Shown piece after piece: positions 26,276 through 36,300 of a stretch of DNA of 64,000 nucleotides. The notes under the pieces are model-generated. The model saw only the letters and a program-made list of their open reading frames with translations, was not told the DNA's origin and searched no databases. This DNA is from Monarcha castaneiventris obscurior. Its lineage: Eukaryota; Chordata; Aves; Passeriformes; Monarchidae. How positions within the stretch are numbered: the first letter of the stretch is position 1; every line of letters begins with the position of its first letter. A program made the translations under genes and the position numbers. The DNA lies in NCBI GenBank assembly GCA_026261815.1, contig JAMPIT010000174.1, positions 9,052,001 through 9,116,000 of the forward strand, written 5' to 3'.

Positions 26276-26348
26276 CCAAATTAAAAAAACCCAAAAAACC
26301 AAATCAAAACAAAACCCCCCACAACAATAAAACAAACCAGACAACCAA
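26276..26348. repeat. A-rich AAAAC low-complexity block
   Basis: A-rich sequence with interspersed C runs, such as AAAACAAAACCCCCCACAAC. Simple low-complexity intron sequence. Confidence 0.8.
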
Positions 26349-26495
26349 AAATAGTAGCCTATGGTTTCTTTTTATACTGTGAATGCTGTCGCAAATTCAA
26401 AAAATTATATAATGTGGTGTCAACAGAATAAATACAGTCATTGCTTACAGTATTACAGTAGGAAACACCTTTACACCTTGGGTTTTACTGTCAAA

Positions 26496-26560
26496 ATCAC
26501 AGAAACACAGAAAAGCTGATTAGAAGGCACCTCAGTCAGTTATCTAGCCCAAGCTGACTA
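26496..26560 (-). mobile_element. Possible degraded CR1 tail
   Basis: The plus strand reads AATCACAGAAACACAGAAAA and then TTAGAAGGCACCTCAGTCAG, which resembles the reverse complement of a CR1 end in spacing and composition only. Weak call. Confidence 0.3.
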
Positions 26561-26985
26561 TTTGCAGCTCTAGATCTCCTAATGCAAGAAAGAATAACAA
26601 TCCCTTTGAAGATGCTAAACTCAAGCCACTTGTAAACCAGGAAAAGTGAATGTTGTTCATTTCAAGGAATTTGCCAACTAGAAGACTAGACTGGCCTCAT
26701 TTCTGCTGCCTTCTCCTCCAGACCTCTTATTTTTAAGCCACTGCATTTCTGTTTCTTGCCACCCATCTCAACATTATGGTTTTCCTTTTTCCAGACCACT
26801 TCTGGTAGACTCCAAGTCAACAGACCTTCAGAACTTATCAGGGAGGCCACCCCTGGTGCTGGGGCACTGCTGAGAGCTGTCTTACGAGCTGGAAACAGGA
26901 TGGGTAGATGAAAGTCTACAGGAACTTGCTTTGCATGATAGGCATCTTATGAACTCAATGTGTACAATTTTGAAAGGGAACTTAC

Positions 26986-27017
26986 AGGCTTTGGAGTTTT
27001 CCATGGAGAAAAGAAAC
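26986..27017 (-). CDS. MAGI2: MAGI2 32-nt microexon encoding (G)FFSPWKTPKP
   Basis: A very short exon found by phase and peptide match. The acceptor is GTTTATTTCAG|GTTTC and the donor is AGCCT|GTAAGT. With the single G carried from the previous exon it reads G-F-F-S-P-W-K-T-P-K-P and ends on a complete codon, matching the mammalian MAGI2 segment just after PDZ2. It lies between introns of 28.7 kb and 4.3 kb. Because 32 is not a multiple of three, leaving it out would shift the frame downstream, so inclusion is expected to be constitutive in full-length protein. Confidence 0.96.
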
Positions 27018-27198
27018 CTGAAATAAACAAAAAATAGTGTTAGCAGCTTTTTCTGATGCATAAAGAGTGGAGGCTAAGTGGTGTCTATGTTCCCATTCTC
27101 ATTCAGGTCTGCAGGTAATATTGATAGATATGAAAATTCTCTACACACAAGGGGTGAAAACACAAAACACAAGGGATAATTTCTAAGAAAAAATAGAA

Positions 27199-27236
27199 AT
27201 ATATATATATGTATACATATACATATATATATATAT
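27199..27236. repeat. AT-rich microsatellite
   Basis: AT dinucleotide runs interrupted by GTATACATATAC. It lies about 180 bp upstream of the 32-nt exon in transcript orientation, inside the intron. Confidence 0.9.
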
Positions 27237-30200
27237 TTGTAAGTGGAGCTATTGAGATCATTGCCATACTTTACAAACAGCATGGGATTAGGTTGAAATT
27301 AAAAGAACTAATCAAAAGGACTTCCAAATGTCTTGGTGGACATTGGATAAGACACCAAATGACCTGGTATTGATGTGTCAAATGCAGTCGCACCTTTAGG
27401 AAGAAGCATTCAGAACATCCCATCAACAAAACCTAATAATACAAGAGATTTTTTTAGAAGAAAAGCCTGAAGAAAAATAACTGTTTCATCAGTCTAGATA
27501 AGGTGGTCGAGTCTTGAGAGGATTGCTTATTTTGATACTGTCCTGGTTTTTGGTCATAGTTAGCAAGAAGTCATACATGACTACCTCTTTTACACAAGTA
27601 ATTATCTCCTTTTCCTTAATTATTGACTGACTGATAACTTGCTTTGGTGACTTTCTTAAATTTCAAATATTGTAGCTTACAAATGTTTAAAACTCCGGAT
27701 ATGTCTTTTCCATAAAAGGAAATAATTTGAAACACTCATTGTAAACACTGTTCCTATCTTATGCAGTACAACGTTAAAAATCTTTACAAAGTATTAAATA
27801 AAAAGAAGCATTACAAAGGCTATTGGGTCATGTTTTTTAAAATACCAGCTCTCAACATAGCTTTCATTAAAAAACTCATTCTCTGTTTAATAGCAGGTAA
27901 AAAAATCTTGTGGACCTTCCTAGGTAAGGTTAAAAGCTAAAACCAAAGAGTTCATTTGTTTTGTCAGAAACAGAAATGGGCCTTAAAGTCAGATATCTAA
28001 TAGGAAGGCTCCTTTTTCATTCAAAAAATTAATTCAGCTGAAAGAGTAGTACTGATTTCATTATTTCTTTTTCTAAAGTGAATCTAAAAAGAAAATTAAA
28101 ATTATGAGAGCATTAGGATAGTATCTTTCCACAGAAAAATCACAACAGGAATTATATTTGCACATACATTTAAGGTTTGTAGAAATCTGTGATAATGAGG
28201 TAATCTTTTCTGCCCTAATACCTAATTAATTTAGACTGAAATATCTTGCAGTCTAAAAGCACTTGAGCCATTTGTAGTGAAACACTGGCTGTTCAGTAAT
28301 GCCGATGTGTAAGCTGATAGTGCTTTTTTTTTTAAAAAAAGTATATTGAAAAAGTAATCCTGGAAAGGTTTATGTTTACTGACTCTACAGTGCCTGGATA
28401 AAAACTGCTTTATTAACAAGCAGACAGATTTCTTCCCACCTGCAAACTCAAGCTGAGATAACAGGCATCCTTAATAGATCTGGCTTGTACATCACTTTCA
28501 GTATTAAAGATTCTGTAGCAGAAACTTATTTAATAACTTATTGGATGGCAGATGGCTACCTTTTTATTACCTCTATGTTTCTATACTGCTAATAAGAGTG
28601 AAAGCTAAAAAGTACTTTTCGTCTCAGAGCTAAAGATAAGACTTGAAACTTGCTCAAATCAACTTACTACCCTGATTTGTTGTTCATAGAATATTAGAAG
28701 TTAACTCTCCTTACCCATTGATACTGGTGCATCTCCCACAACTTATTGTCATCAAAAATGACTCCTGATTAAACGGAAAGATCTTTTTTTTTTTTCCTTT
28801 TTATCTACTGTCTCCACCTAAAAATAAGTTATGCTGGAGCTATCATAAAAATTTTACTCTTGTGTTGGGGTGACTATCAATTAAAAATATAATAAGTATT
28901 TATAAATCAAATAAACAATGACATATACATCGAGTCAAGATTTTTTAAAAAAAGCCCTCAATTAAAAAAAATTCAATTATTTGCTCAAACAAGGAGAATA
29001 TAAACTTATATTTAACTTGGAGGTTATGGGCACAGACTGCAACATACAAATGACAACATCTACACTCAAAACAAATAAAAGGCAATATTTTTCACACAGC
29101 ATGAAATTATATTAAGAAAACTAACAGGTATAGGATGCCAGAGAAGCAAAAGATCCAAAGGAAAACTAACAAAAAAAAAATTGGAGACCCATATGTGTAC
29201 AAAAGGATGCTATAGAAGCAAAAATTTCTAAAGGTAACAAACCTTGGGACTAATAGTAAAATCCATTCTTCTGATTTAATTTCATCTGTTACACCTTGAC
29301 CTCATGTGAGATGAGATAATCTCTCACCTCTGTCAAAGACTAGGTGCTAGGCTAGAGGGGTGAAGGCCTAGTTCCATAAAGCAAAATTTACATTACATCT
29401 TTCATGCATTTCTTGACAATTTTAATGTTGTCTCACATAAGATCTGCACTCGCATCTGAACTAAACAAACTTTTCCCAATCTAAACAAAACTGACTTTTA
29501 CAGAATATGTGGCATTATCAGTTATTTTGTATGAGACTGATTATGGATAATTGTTGTGTACCAAACACTGAGAATTATCACTGCTATTTAAACACATACA
29601 ACAAATGCTACAAATTCAAGAATTCAAGAGAATATTGCATATGTAGCACACTGCAAATGTAAAAGAAACTTCACATGAAGAGGCATAAAAGCAAAATGCA
29701 CTTTCTTGGGTATGCTGCACCCTCCCTTCTAACTTTCCCTTTTAAACAGTACTCTGCATGAGTACAGAAACAAATCCTCTACATATAGAAAACTAAGGCT
29801 TAAAATCCCTCCTGAAGACTATACCTGAATAATGTGTATTCAGTGCCCACTCAACAGTGTTGGCTGTCTGCAGCCAGATCTACAGCAGGCAATGAGAAGA
29901 AGAGGACTTGCATTTAGTTTGACCTCACTTTACACCACATTTTCCCTTTCTGGTGCTCATTACATGCCATGTGAGCATTCCCCACCAGGGACAGTGGGAT
30001 CCCACCTGAATGACAGCTGCCAGCAGATTGGCATCAGCTCATACACAGACACTGATTTATCAACAGGGCTGAAATTTGTTCTCCAAAGAATGCAGCTTTC
30101 AACTTCTTTTGAGTACTAATTCAGTATTAGTACTGCTTAACCTTCTGATCAACTCACATCTAACTAGAAACATATACTGGATAAGCTCTTATAACCTCAT

Positions 30201-31055
30201 TCCACATTCAGATTTCTGCTTCACCTGCCCCAAACTCCCAACCTGCAGCTGTCCAACTTGTGATGTCTTCATAAAAACTTGAGCAGCTGAAAATATTATA
30301 TACATCTACATATAAACACCCCTCACCTCCACATCCACACACACATTTAAATTTTGAAATTAATAAAAGTAAACTTAGAGCCACCTAAAAATAGTTCATG
30401 GAGCCTGTTCTTACCATGAATGGCTTTTAGCTCACCCATGTGCCTGACAGCCACTCCTTCTCACAGTAACCTCATCATGTAAGCTGTAGCCATTTTCTGA
30501 AGACTCCTGTACTTTTTTTATTAACATTCCTTGTAAAGACAGCCAGTACAGGTCTGCCTCAGTTTTGGAAAGGAGAGCAGGGTTACTGGCTTGTCTTAAA
30601 GAACAACCGCCACCATTCAGTCAGGTGCTAGCAGGAAAATACTGTGGTAACATGTAAGCATGAAACAGTAAAAATGCATAACCTCATAAGATTCTGCAAA
30701 ATTAGTTTTGAGAATATAATGATTTCTCATTCAAGGTTGGCTATTGAAATTGTAATAAGGTACAGCAACTGGTGACCAACACATATGGACATTTTAATTG
30801 TTTAATTTCAAATAAATAAGCTGAGGTACAGTAATAAACATATGTTTTCTAAAAATCAGACTGACATTTTCTATTAAAGCAGTGTTACAAAAATCTATAA
30901 TATACAAAAATCATTGCTGTTTAAGTTGTATTTACCACCTTCCAAAATGAGCTTCCCTGGAAATCAGAGCTGTGATGGTTTCTATGTAGTAACTTTACTA
31001 AAAAAACACTGTGAACTGAAAACAGATTTTGGATTTAAATATATTAGGGAGAAAA

Positions 31056-31085
31056 AACTTTTTTTTCCTTTTTTTTTTTTTTTTT
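31056..31085. repeat. Poly(T) tract
   Basis: Two T runs separated by CC, with the longer at about 31070-31085. No retroposon body is recognised beside it. Confidence 0.85.
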
Positions 31086-31771
31086 CAGATCAAGGCAAAT
31101 TCCAGCTTCAGTTTACTGTACTTCTCCTTTTTGATGAAGATATCCTGTAACAAAAGACAAATCACATCACACTCATTGTATCTACTCCTTCTTCTATCCA
31201 AATTTAAGTATGCTTTTGTTGTAAAATATTCTTACAGATATCATGTGCCTTACACTTCAGCAAGGGTTTATTGTTGAAAAGTTTAGTTTTCTAAAAGCAG
31301 CTTATCAGGCAGGACTTAGAGCATTTGCAAGACAAAGTTCTGATTTGTTTCCTTTTTGGTATTTCTTTTTCAGTAAAAATAATGAATTTGGCAAATTCCA
31401 TAACATCAGTAATTCAAAACCAGCCCTTGGTTATTATTCTGCTCCCATGGGGATGATTTTCACTACATTTTCATCTTCATTATTCTCACTATTTTGCATT
31501 TGTTCCTGGAAAAGTTCTTCACACCTGGTAGAATCATAAGTAACTAACACAGCTACTGCTAAGTCACAGGACTTTTAAAGAAGTTCACCTCTGTGGCAGA
31601 TGTGTATGGATAATTAAACTGAAGCCTGGGAACAGTTTGATTTCTGCAGTGACGACGTGTGCTGCAGGGAGGAACTCAACAGCATCAAACACAAAGCCTT
31701 TTAATCTAAAGCAATGTTCAGGACAAGTCAACATCCCTGCACATCACTTGTCACACTTTCACTTTTAATGG

Positions 31772-31793
31772 GTGAAAGCCCACTGGCTTTCAC
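31772..31793. repeat. Perfect 9-bp hairpin with 4-nt loop
   Basis: GTGAAAGCC (31772-31780), CACT, GGCTTTCAC (31785-31793). A compact inverted repeat; no terminator or RNA-gene context is evident in this vertebrate intron. Confidence 0.8.
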
Positions 31794-32327
31794 TGGGCTT
31801 CTTGGGGTTTTTTTTTGTGCTTTAATATCCTTGTTGCATATGGCTTCCTGAGCAAAGCTGTCTTAAGCACTGAACAGACCTTTCTCCTTCCTAGATGCTT
31901 GGAAGTCACTGAACAGATGGCTGATGAGCACTCCCAGAGCATTAACTGACTCCATGGGCATCTTATCAACATCCATGTGACAACACTTAGCAAAAGTTTT
32001 CCTTTCTAGAAAAGTTACTGTATAAATTTACTGTAGCAGTAGATTTTTTTCTGTGTTTTCTTTTTCTTACTGGAATCCCTGAGATGTCTGTCAGTTGTCT
32101 ATGTGGGCCTGATTTCCAAAGGTATCAAATACTCATTAACTTCAAACGGATGTGACAAGGGAGAACAATGAGAGTTCAGACTCAGGTGTTCACCATTAGC
32201 AGGGTGCAGGGAACTGTTTCTTACCATTCACATTACACCTGGTCTCTCCCTCTGGATGTTCACCTTTTGTTGAGCTATGTTAGGTGTGGTCAGATTAGGA
32301 GGACAGAACTAATGCTGGCATTGAGCT

Positions 32328-32365
32328 GATTTAAATCATTAAGATTTAAATCATTAAGATTTAAA
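32328..32365. repeat. Tandem 15-bp repeat, 2.5 copies
   Basis: GATTTAAATCATTAA is repeated head to tail twice, followed by a partial third copy. Each unit contains the palindrome ATTTAAAT. Slippage duplication in intron. Confidence 0.9.
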
Positions 32366-33689
32366 ACATCCTACAGACGAGAGGTAATTTTTTGTATGCA
32401 CATAGAACAAATATATAACATTAATTCAATTACTCTTCAAATATTTTCCCCTTTAAATTAAAAGAAACATGATCAGTGAGAAGTAGTACATTCAATTAAT
32501 TTATACACTGTAGTAAACAAAATCTAAAAGGAGACAATGAATGAAAATAAATGGAAATAATACTTAAGAAAACAAGCAGGTGATAAAAAGTTTCAGTTGA
32601 TCATGTCATATTTAAAGTATCAGATGGTGTATAGGGAATGGCCATTAGTAGTTCCATTTCTAACAAAATGAATCATTATTACATCATATTTTTTCAAAGG
32701 TCCATCTTTTTGAAACAGGTCTAAATATTGAGCTCTTACTCTAGCAACAACAAAAAGTTGATTTACCTTGAAATAAAGAGTAGGTGTAAGAAGACTGGGA
32801 GCTCTAGCTCTTCAAGCATAGTTAGCTAGTCCTGCTGGTAGCTGTCCTTCAGAGTGATGGTGCCATGCTGTGGAGGATCCCTTTGGTCTTTAGCTGGGAT
32901 GGCACCTGATGCAATGGGTCAAAAATCAACACATCCCACATCAGAGTGAGATGAATGACCCACTACCTTTGGTCAGGCCACAACATTCCATATGTTTAGA
33001 GCCAGTGCCTTTTCCTTGCAGTAGGCTACACACAAGCAGCATGGCCAGTAACTGATACAGCACTGTGTTGCACTGAGATGAAGGCTAATAACAGTCATCA
33101 GTTGTATCAAATGCAGGTTCACATTAGTAAAACTCTGAAATATGTCTGTTTTCTTTATGGTTATATACATATGCTCAGATGTCACTAAACCCAGTTTTTC
33201 CATAAAAAAAGACTCCCAGTGGTACAAACTGATTCTCAGTAGTTGCTTGTGCTGGCATTTTGCTTTATGGTCCACTACTCAATTGCTCTGGATTTCAACC
33301 CAAGTGAAACTGCAACAGAAGTAGTGCTCCAGTTTAAATCATCACTGCTTTTTACTCTTTGGCCTACTACACCTATGAAAAGTAATCTCAAAGAATGAAT
33401 ACATTCCTGCCTACAGACAATCCCTCTATGAAGGTACTAGGCAAAAAGCAGGGACAGTTCAAAGGAAGGTCAGCTAGATCTTTAGACCCCATTGGGGTAC
33501 CACCCTGTCTGGCTTATGTCCACTCCAGGTGACTTGGGGGGCATCATGAGTCCAAGTCTGTATTTCAGCTCTTCAGAGTTTCAGACTTCTTGACATGTAG
33601 CATTAAGTGTGAGACAGACAAGTTTATCAGAAATGATGTACAAGTAGAGGAGCACCTTGGGAATATGTACCTGATCTCATCCTATTGAA

Positions 33690-34221
33690 GTTGCTGAGGC
33701 AAGTGGCTCTGGCGCTGACATGATTGGCTATGGAGTGCTCCAGTGAGGTGCATGGGGGAGCTTCCTGAACTTGGGAAGCTCAGAGGAGGGCCAACAGCAG
33801 CCTGCAGCTCATGCCAGAGTGGCTGACAGGACCAGGAGCAACGGGCCAAGCCTTCCTCCAAAGGATAAAAGAAGCCCTTAGGGATCTCTAATGGCCAGGA
33901 GCACCACCAGCATGGTGGGCACACATGGCATGATGTGACAGGCTGGTGGCAGCTGGCACAGAAGGGCACACAGGAATGGTGCTGAAACCCTGCCAGCTAC
34001 AGGCAGGAAGACACAGCCTCTCTACCTCTGCACCCACCATGAGGGACAAGCTGCCCAGACAGAGCTCTGGTGGGGACACACTGCCAGCAGTGCCAGGCCG
34101 TGCACTGCCCTTGTGCCAGGGCTGCTGCCACAGTGAGGAGCTCCTGTGCTCAGTGACAGCTCTGGGAGGAGGTGAGTAGGCTGAGGAGTATCAGGGGGAG
34201 TGTAAGAGCATCAGACTACTG
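33690..34221 (+). mobile_element. CR1 retroposon, 5' region with remnant of ORF1
   Basis: This stretch is clearly richer in G and C than the surrounding intron. Near its end the plus strand translates as EEVSRLRSIRGSVRASDYW, resembling the CR1 ORF1 segment EEVxRLRSIRE...IDYW, preceded by a Cys-rich part with stops and frame breaks. It appears to be the decayed 5' part of a long CR1 copy in plus orientation, antisense to MAGI2. The left boundary is approximate. A SINE interrupts it at 34222. Confidence 0.6.
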
Positions 34222-34343
34222 GAATCACAGAATATTCTGAGTTGGAACAGACCGACAGGGATCATTGAGTCCAGCTCTTAAGTGAATGGCCCATCCAGGG
34301 ATTGAGCCCATGACCTTGTTGTTATTAGCACTGTGCTCTAACC
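34222..34343 (-). mobile_element. tRNA-Ile-derived SINE with CR1 tail (TguSINE1-like)
   Basis: On the minus strand the element starts with GGTTAGAGCACAGTGCTAAT, then AACAACAAGGTCATGGGCTC and AATCCC. This matches tRNA-Ile(AAT) from the D-stem through the anticodon region to the B box. It then passes into a CR1-like tail, GAGCTGGACTCAATGATCCC, and ends TTCCAACTCAGAATATTCTG. A tRNA-Ile head on a CR1-type tail is the design of TguSINE1, a family known from passerine birds. The tRNA 5' end (GGCC...AGCTCAGTT) is missing, so the copy is 5'-truncated, and it carries several substitutions. Confidence 0.85.
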
Positions 34344-35700
34344 TTCATACCCTGTCTTGCCTGGGACAGGCTCCCCAGATAGACAAGACACATGATAGAG
34401 AGAATTTGTTATCCTTTCCCCCTGGCTGAACACAATGACTAAAGGCATTGGTGGCAGTGGTGACATGTGCCTGTCCAGTGCATGACTCCTCTGGGACTGC
34501 CTCACCTTCCTGGCTGTCCAGGCATAGCAGGTGTGAGGCTCTGCAAGTGGAACCAAACATAACAAGGATGGTGGCTCATCCAGCATGGGCGTGATGCTGA
34601 GGTCAAGTTGGCCTACTCCCTGTGCCAAAGCTGCTTTCCAAAACTAGAAAAAATGGGTCACTGTCACAGGAAACTCCCTTCTGAAGAGAACAGAAGGCCA
34701 AAAATGCAGCCCAGACCCACTTCTTATGGAAGCCTGTTGCCTCCCTGAGGCCTTGGTTAAAGATATGAAAAATTCCTACTCTGACACACCCCTCAGATTT
34801 ATTATTAATTTCTTATTTCTTAATTTATTATTAATTTCTCAGGTAGGCAGTAATGAAGTTGCAACAAGAGGTTAGAGGGAAATCAAGAGAGACTTCAGGG
34901 CCTTGGGATGACTGGTTAAGGGATCAGAAGCACAGGTACTGTTCTCTATTTTTGCAGTTGCAGGAAATGATGAGGGAAGCAACAGGAAGACCCAGCAGAT
35001 CAATCCTTGGCTCTGACCCAGGTGCCACCAGCCCAAGTGTGGGTTTTATTTTTTTGATCATGGGATGGTTTAGAGAACACCAGGACTTCAGGGAACAGAC
35101 AGGGTACAGCTATCTCATAGTGGGGAATCTATGCACAGGAGTTAGCAGGAGTCATTGAAAGAGACAGACTGGATTTGAAAGGGGTAAGGGATAAAACCAG
35201 GCTTGCTAGAGGTAAGCCTGGGGGCTGCATGTCACTGTTGAGGGAGAGTGTGCTAGTGAGGTCCTCTGGTCTGCTGTCTCCGTGGAGGTAGGGGATGAAG
35301 ATCCATGCAGCAGCAGAGACATGAGGGTTACTGATGTGCTAGAAACCATGAAAGCAGCTGACAATGGTCACACATGAATTCGGTGTTCTCCCCCAGAAAG
35401 GTGGCAGGCTCAATAGCCCAGCTGAAGTGTGTCTACACCACTGCACACAGCACAGGCAGCAAACAGGAAGAACTGGAAGCCCAGAAGAGACAGGCAAGGA
35501 AGGAGAGGCAGTGGGGCAGTCTTGACTGTCTGGAGCTCAGTGATGTGATGACAGGGTTGAGTGTTTATGGTAAGAATCAGGGAAAAGTCCAACAAGACAG
35601 ATAACAGGGTGGGAATCTTTTGTAGACCACCCAACCAGGATGAAGAGGCAGGTGAAATATTCTATAAGCAGCTGGGAGAAGTCTCACAATCGCTAATATC
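34344..35700 (+). mobile_element. CR1 retroposon, interior: end of ORF1 and endonuclease part of ORF2, decayed
   Basis: The part from about 35400 translates in shifted frames as VYTTAHSTGSKQEELEA, then VYGKNQGKVQQ and CRPPNQDEEAGEIFYKQLGE. These match the CR1 ORF2 endonuclease segments VYTNARSMGNKQEELEA, VRIRGKAN and YRPPNQDED..FYKQLGEVS. The stretch between the first and second, which normally carries the endonuclease catalytic motif ETWW, is largely deleted. The part from 34344 to 35400 is assigned to the same copy because of its position and composition, with less certainty. Confidence 0.65.
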
Positions 35701-36300
35701 TGGGCTTGTATCAACAATAGTGTGGCCAGCAGGACCAGGGCAATGATCATTCCCCTGTGCTCAGCAATGGTGAGGCACCTTGAATCAATTTTGGGCCTCT
35801 CAGGACAAGAAAGACACTGACGTGCTGGAATGGGTCCAGAGAAGGCCCTGCGAAGGGCCAGTGAAGTATCTGGAGTACAAGTCTGATGAGGAGCAGCTGA
35901 GAGAGCTGGGGCTGTTTAACCTGGAAAAAGGGAGGCTCGGCAGGGCGTTATTGCTCTACACATTTCAGGTAGGAGGTTGTGGTGAGGTGGGGATTGGTCT
36001 CTTTTCCCAACTAACAAAAGATAGGACAAGAGAAGATGGGCTGAAGTTGCACAGGGGAGGTTTAGATTGTATATTTGGAAAAAAATTGTCCACCTAAAGG
36101 ATTACCTTTAGGAGCACTGGAACATACTGCCCAGGGAGTTGGTTGAGTCACTACCCCTGGAGGTTTATAAAAGATGTGTAGATGTGGTACTGTAGGGCAC
36201 GGTTTAGTGAGGGACTTTGCAGTGCCAGGTTAATGATTGGACTTGGTGATCTTAAGGTATTTTCCAACCTAAACCTTGTTATGATTTGATGATTCTAATT
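35701..36300 (+). mobile_element. CR1 retroposon, end of ORF2 and 3' UTR
   Basis: The plus strand matches the last part of CR1 ORF2 and its 3' UTR: GTGTGGCCAGCAGGACCAGG, GTGCTGGAATGGGTCCAGAG, GAGCAGCTGAGAGAGCTGGG, TACTGCCCAGGGAGTTGGTT and the end TTTCCAACCTAAACCTTGTT ATGATTTGATGATTCT. Joined directly to the endonuclease part near 35700, it lacks about 2 kb of reverse transcriptase sequence. The remaining frame is broken by stops and indels, so the copy is dead. Confidence 0.92.

Larger units (their letters stand above)
22666..26985 (-). other. MAGI2: MAGI2 intron (about 4.3 kb)
   Basis: Complete intron between 26986 and 22665, donor GTAAGTTCCC and acceptor TTTTTATTCCAG, phase 0. It contains an A-rich block at 23178-23226, a pair of adjacent hairpins at 24222-24257, an A-rich block at 26276-26348 and a weak CR1-like tail near 26500. 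The open frame at 23425-23667 on the plus strand has no recognisable similarity. Confidence 0.93.

Noticed and set aside
33682..34179. Cys-rich open frames on both strands looking like small secreted proteins
   Set aside because: They fall within GC-rich CR1 5' sequence and its ORF1 remnant, which explains their composition.
34304..34343. Possible tRNA-Ile gene
   Set aside because: Only part of the tRNA is present, it lacks the 5' half of the acceptor stem and D arm, and it runs straight into a CR1 tail; it is a SINE head.
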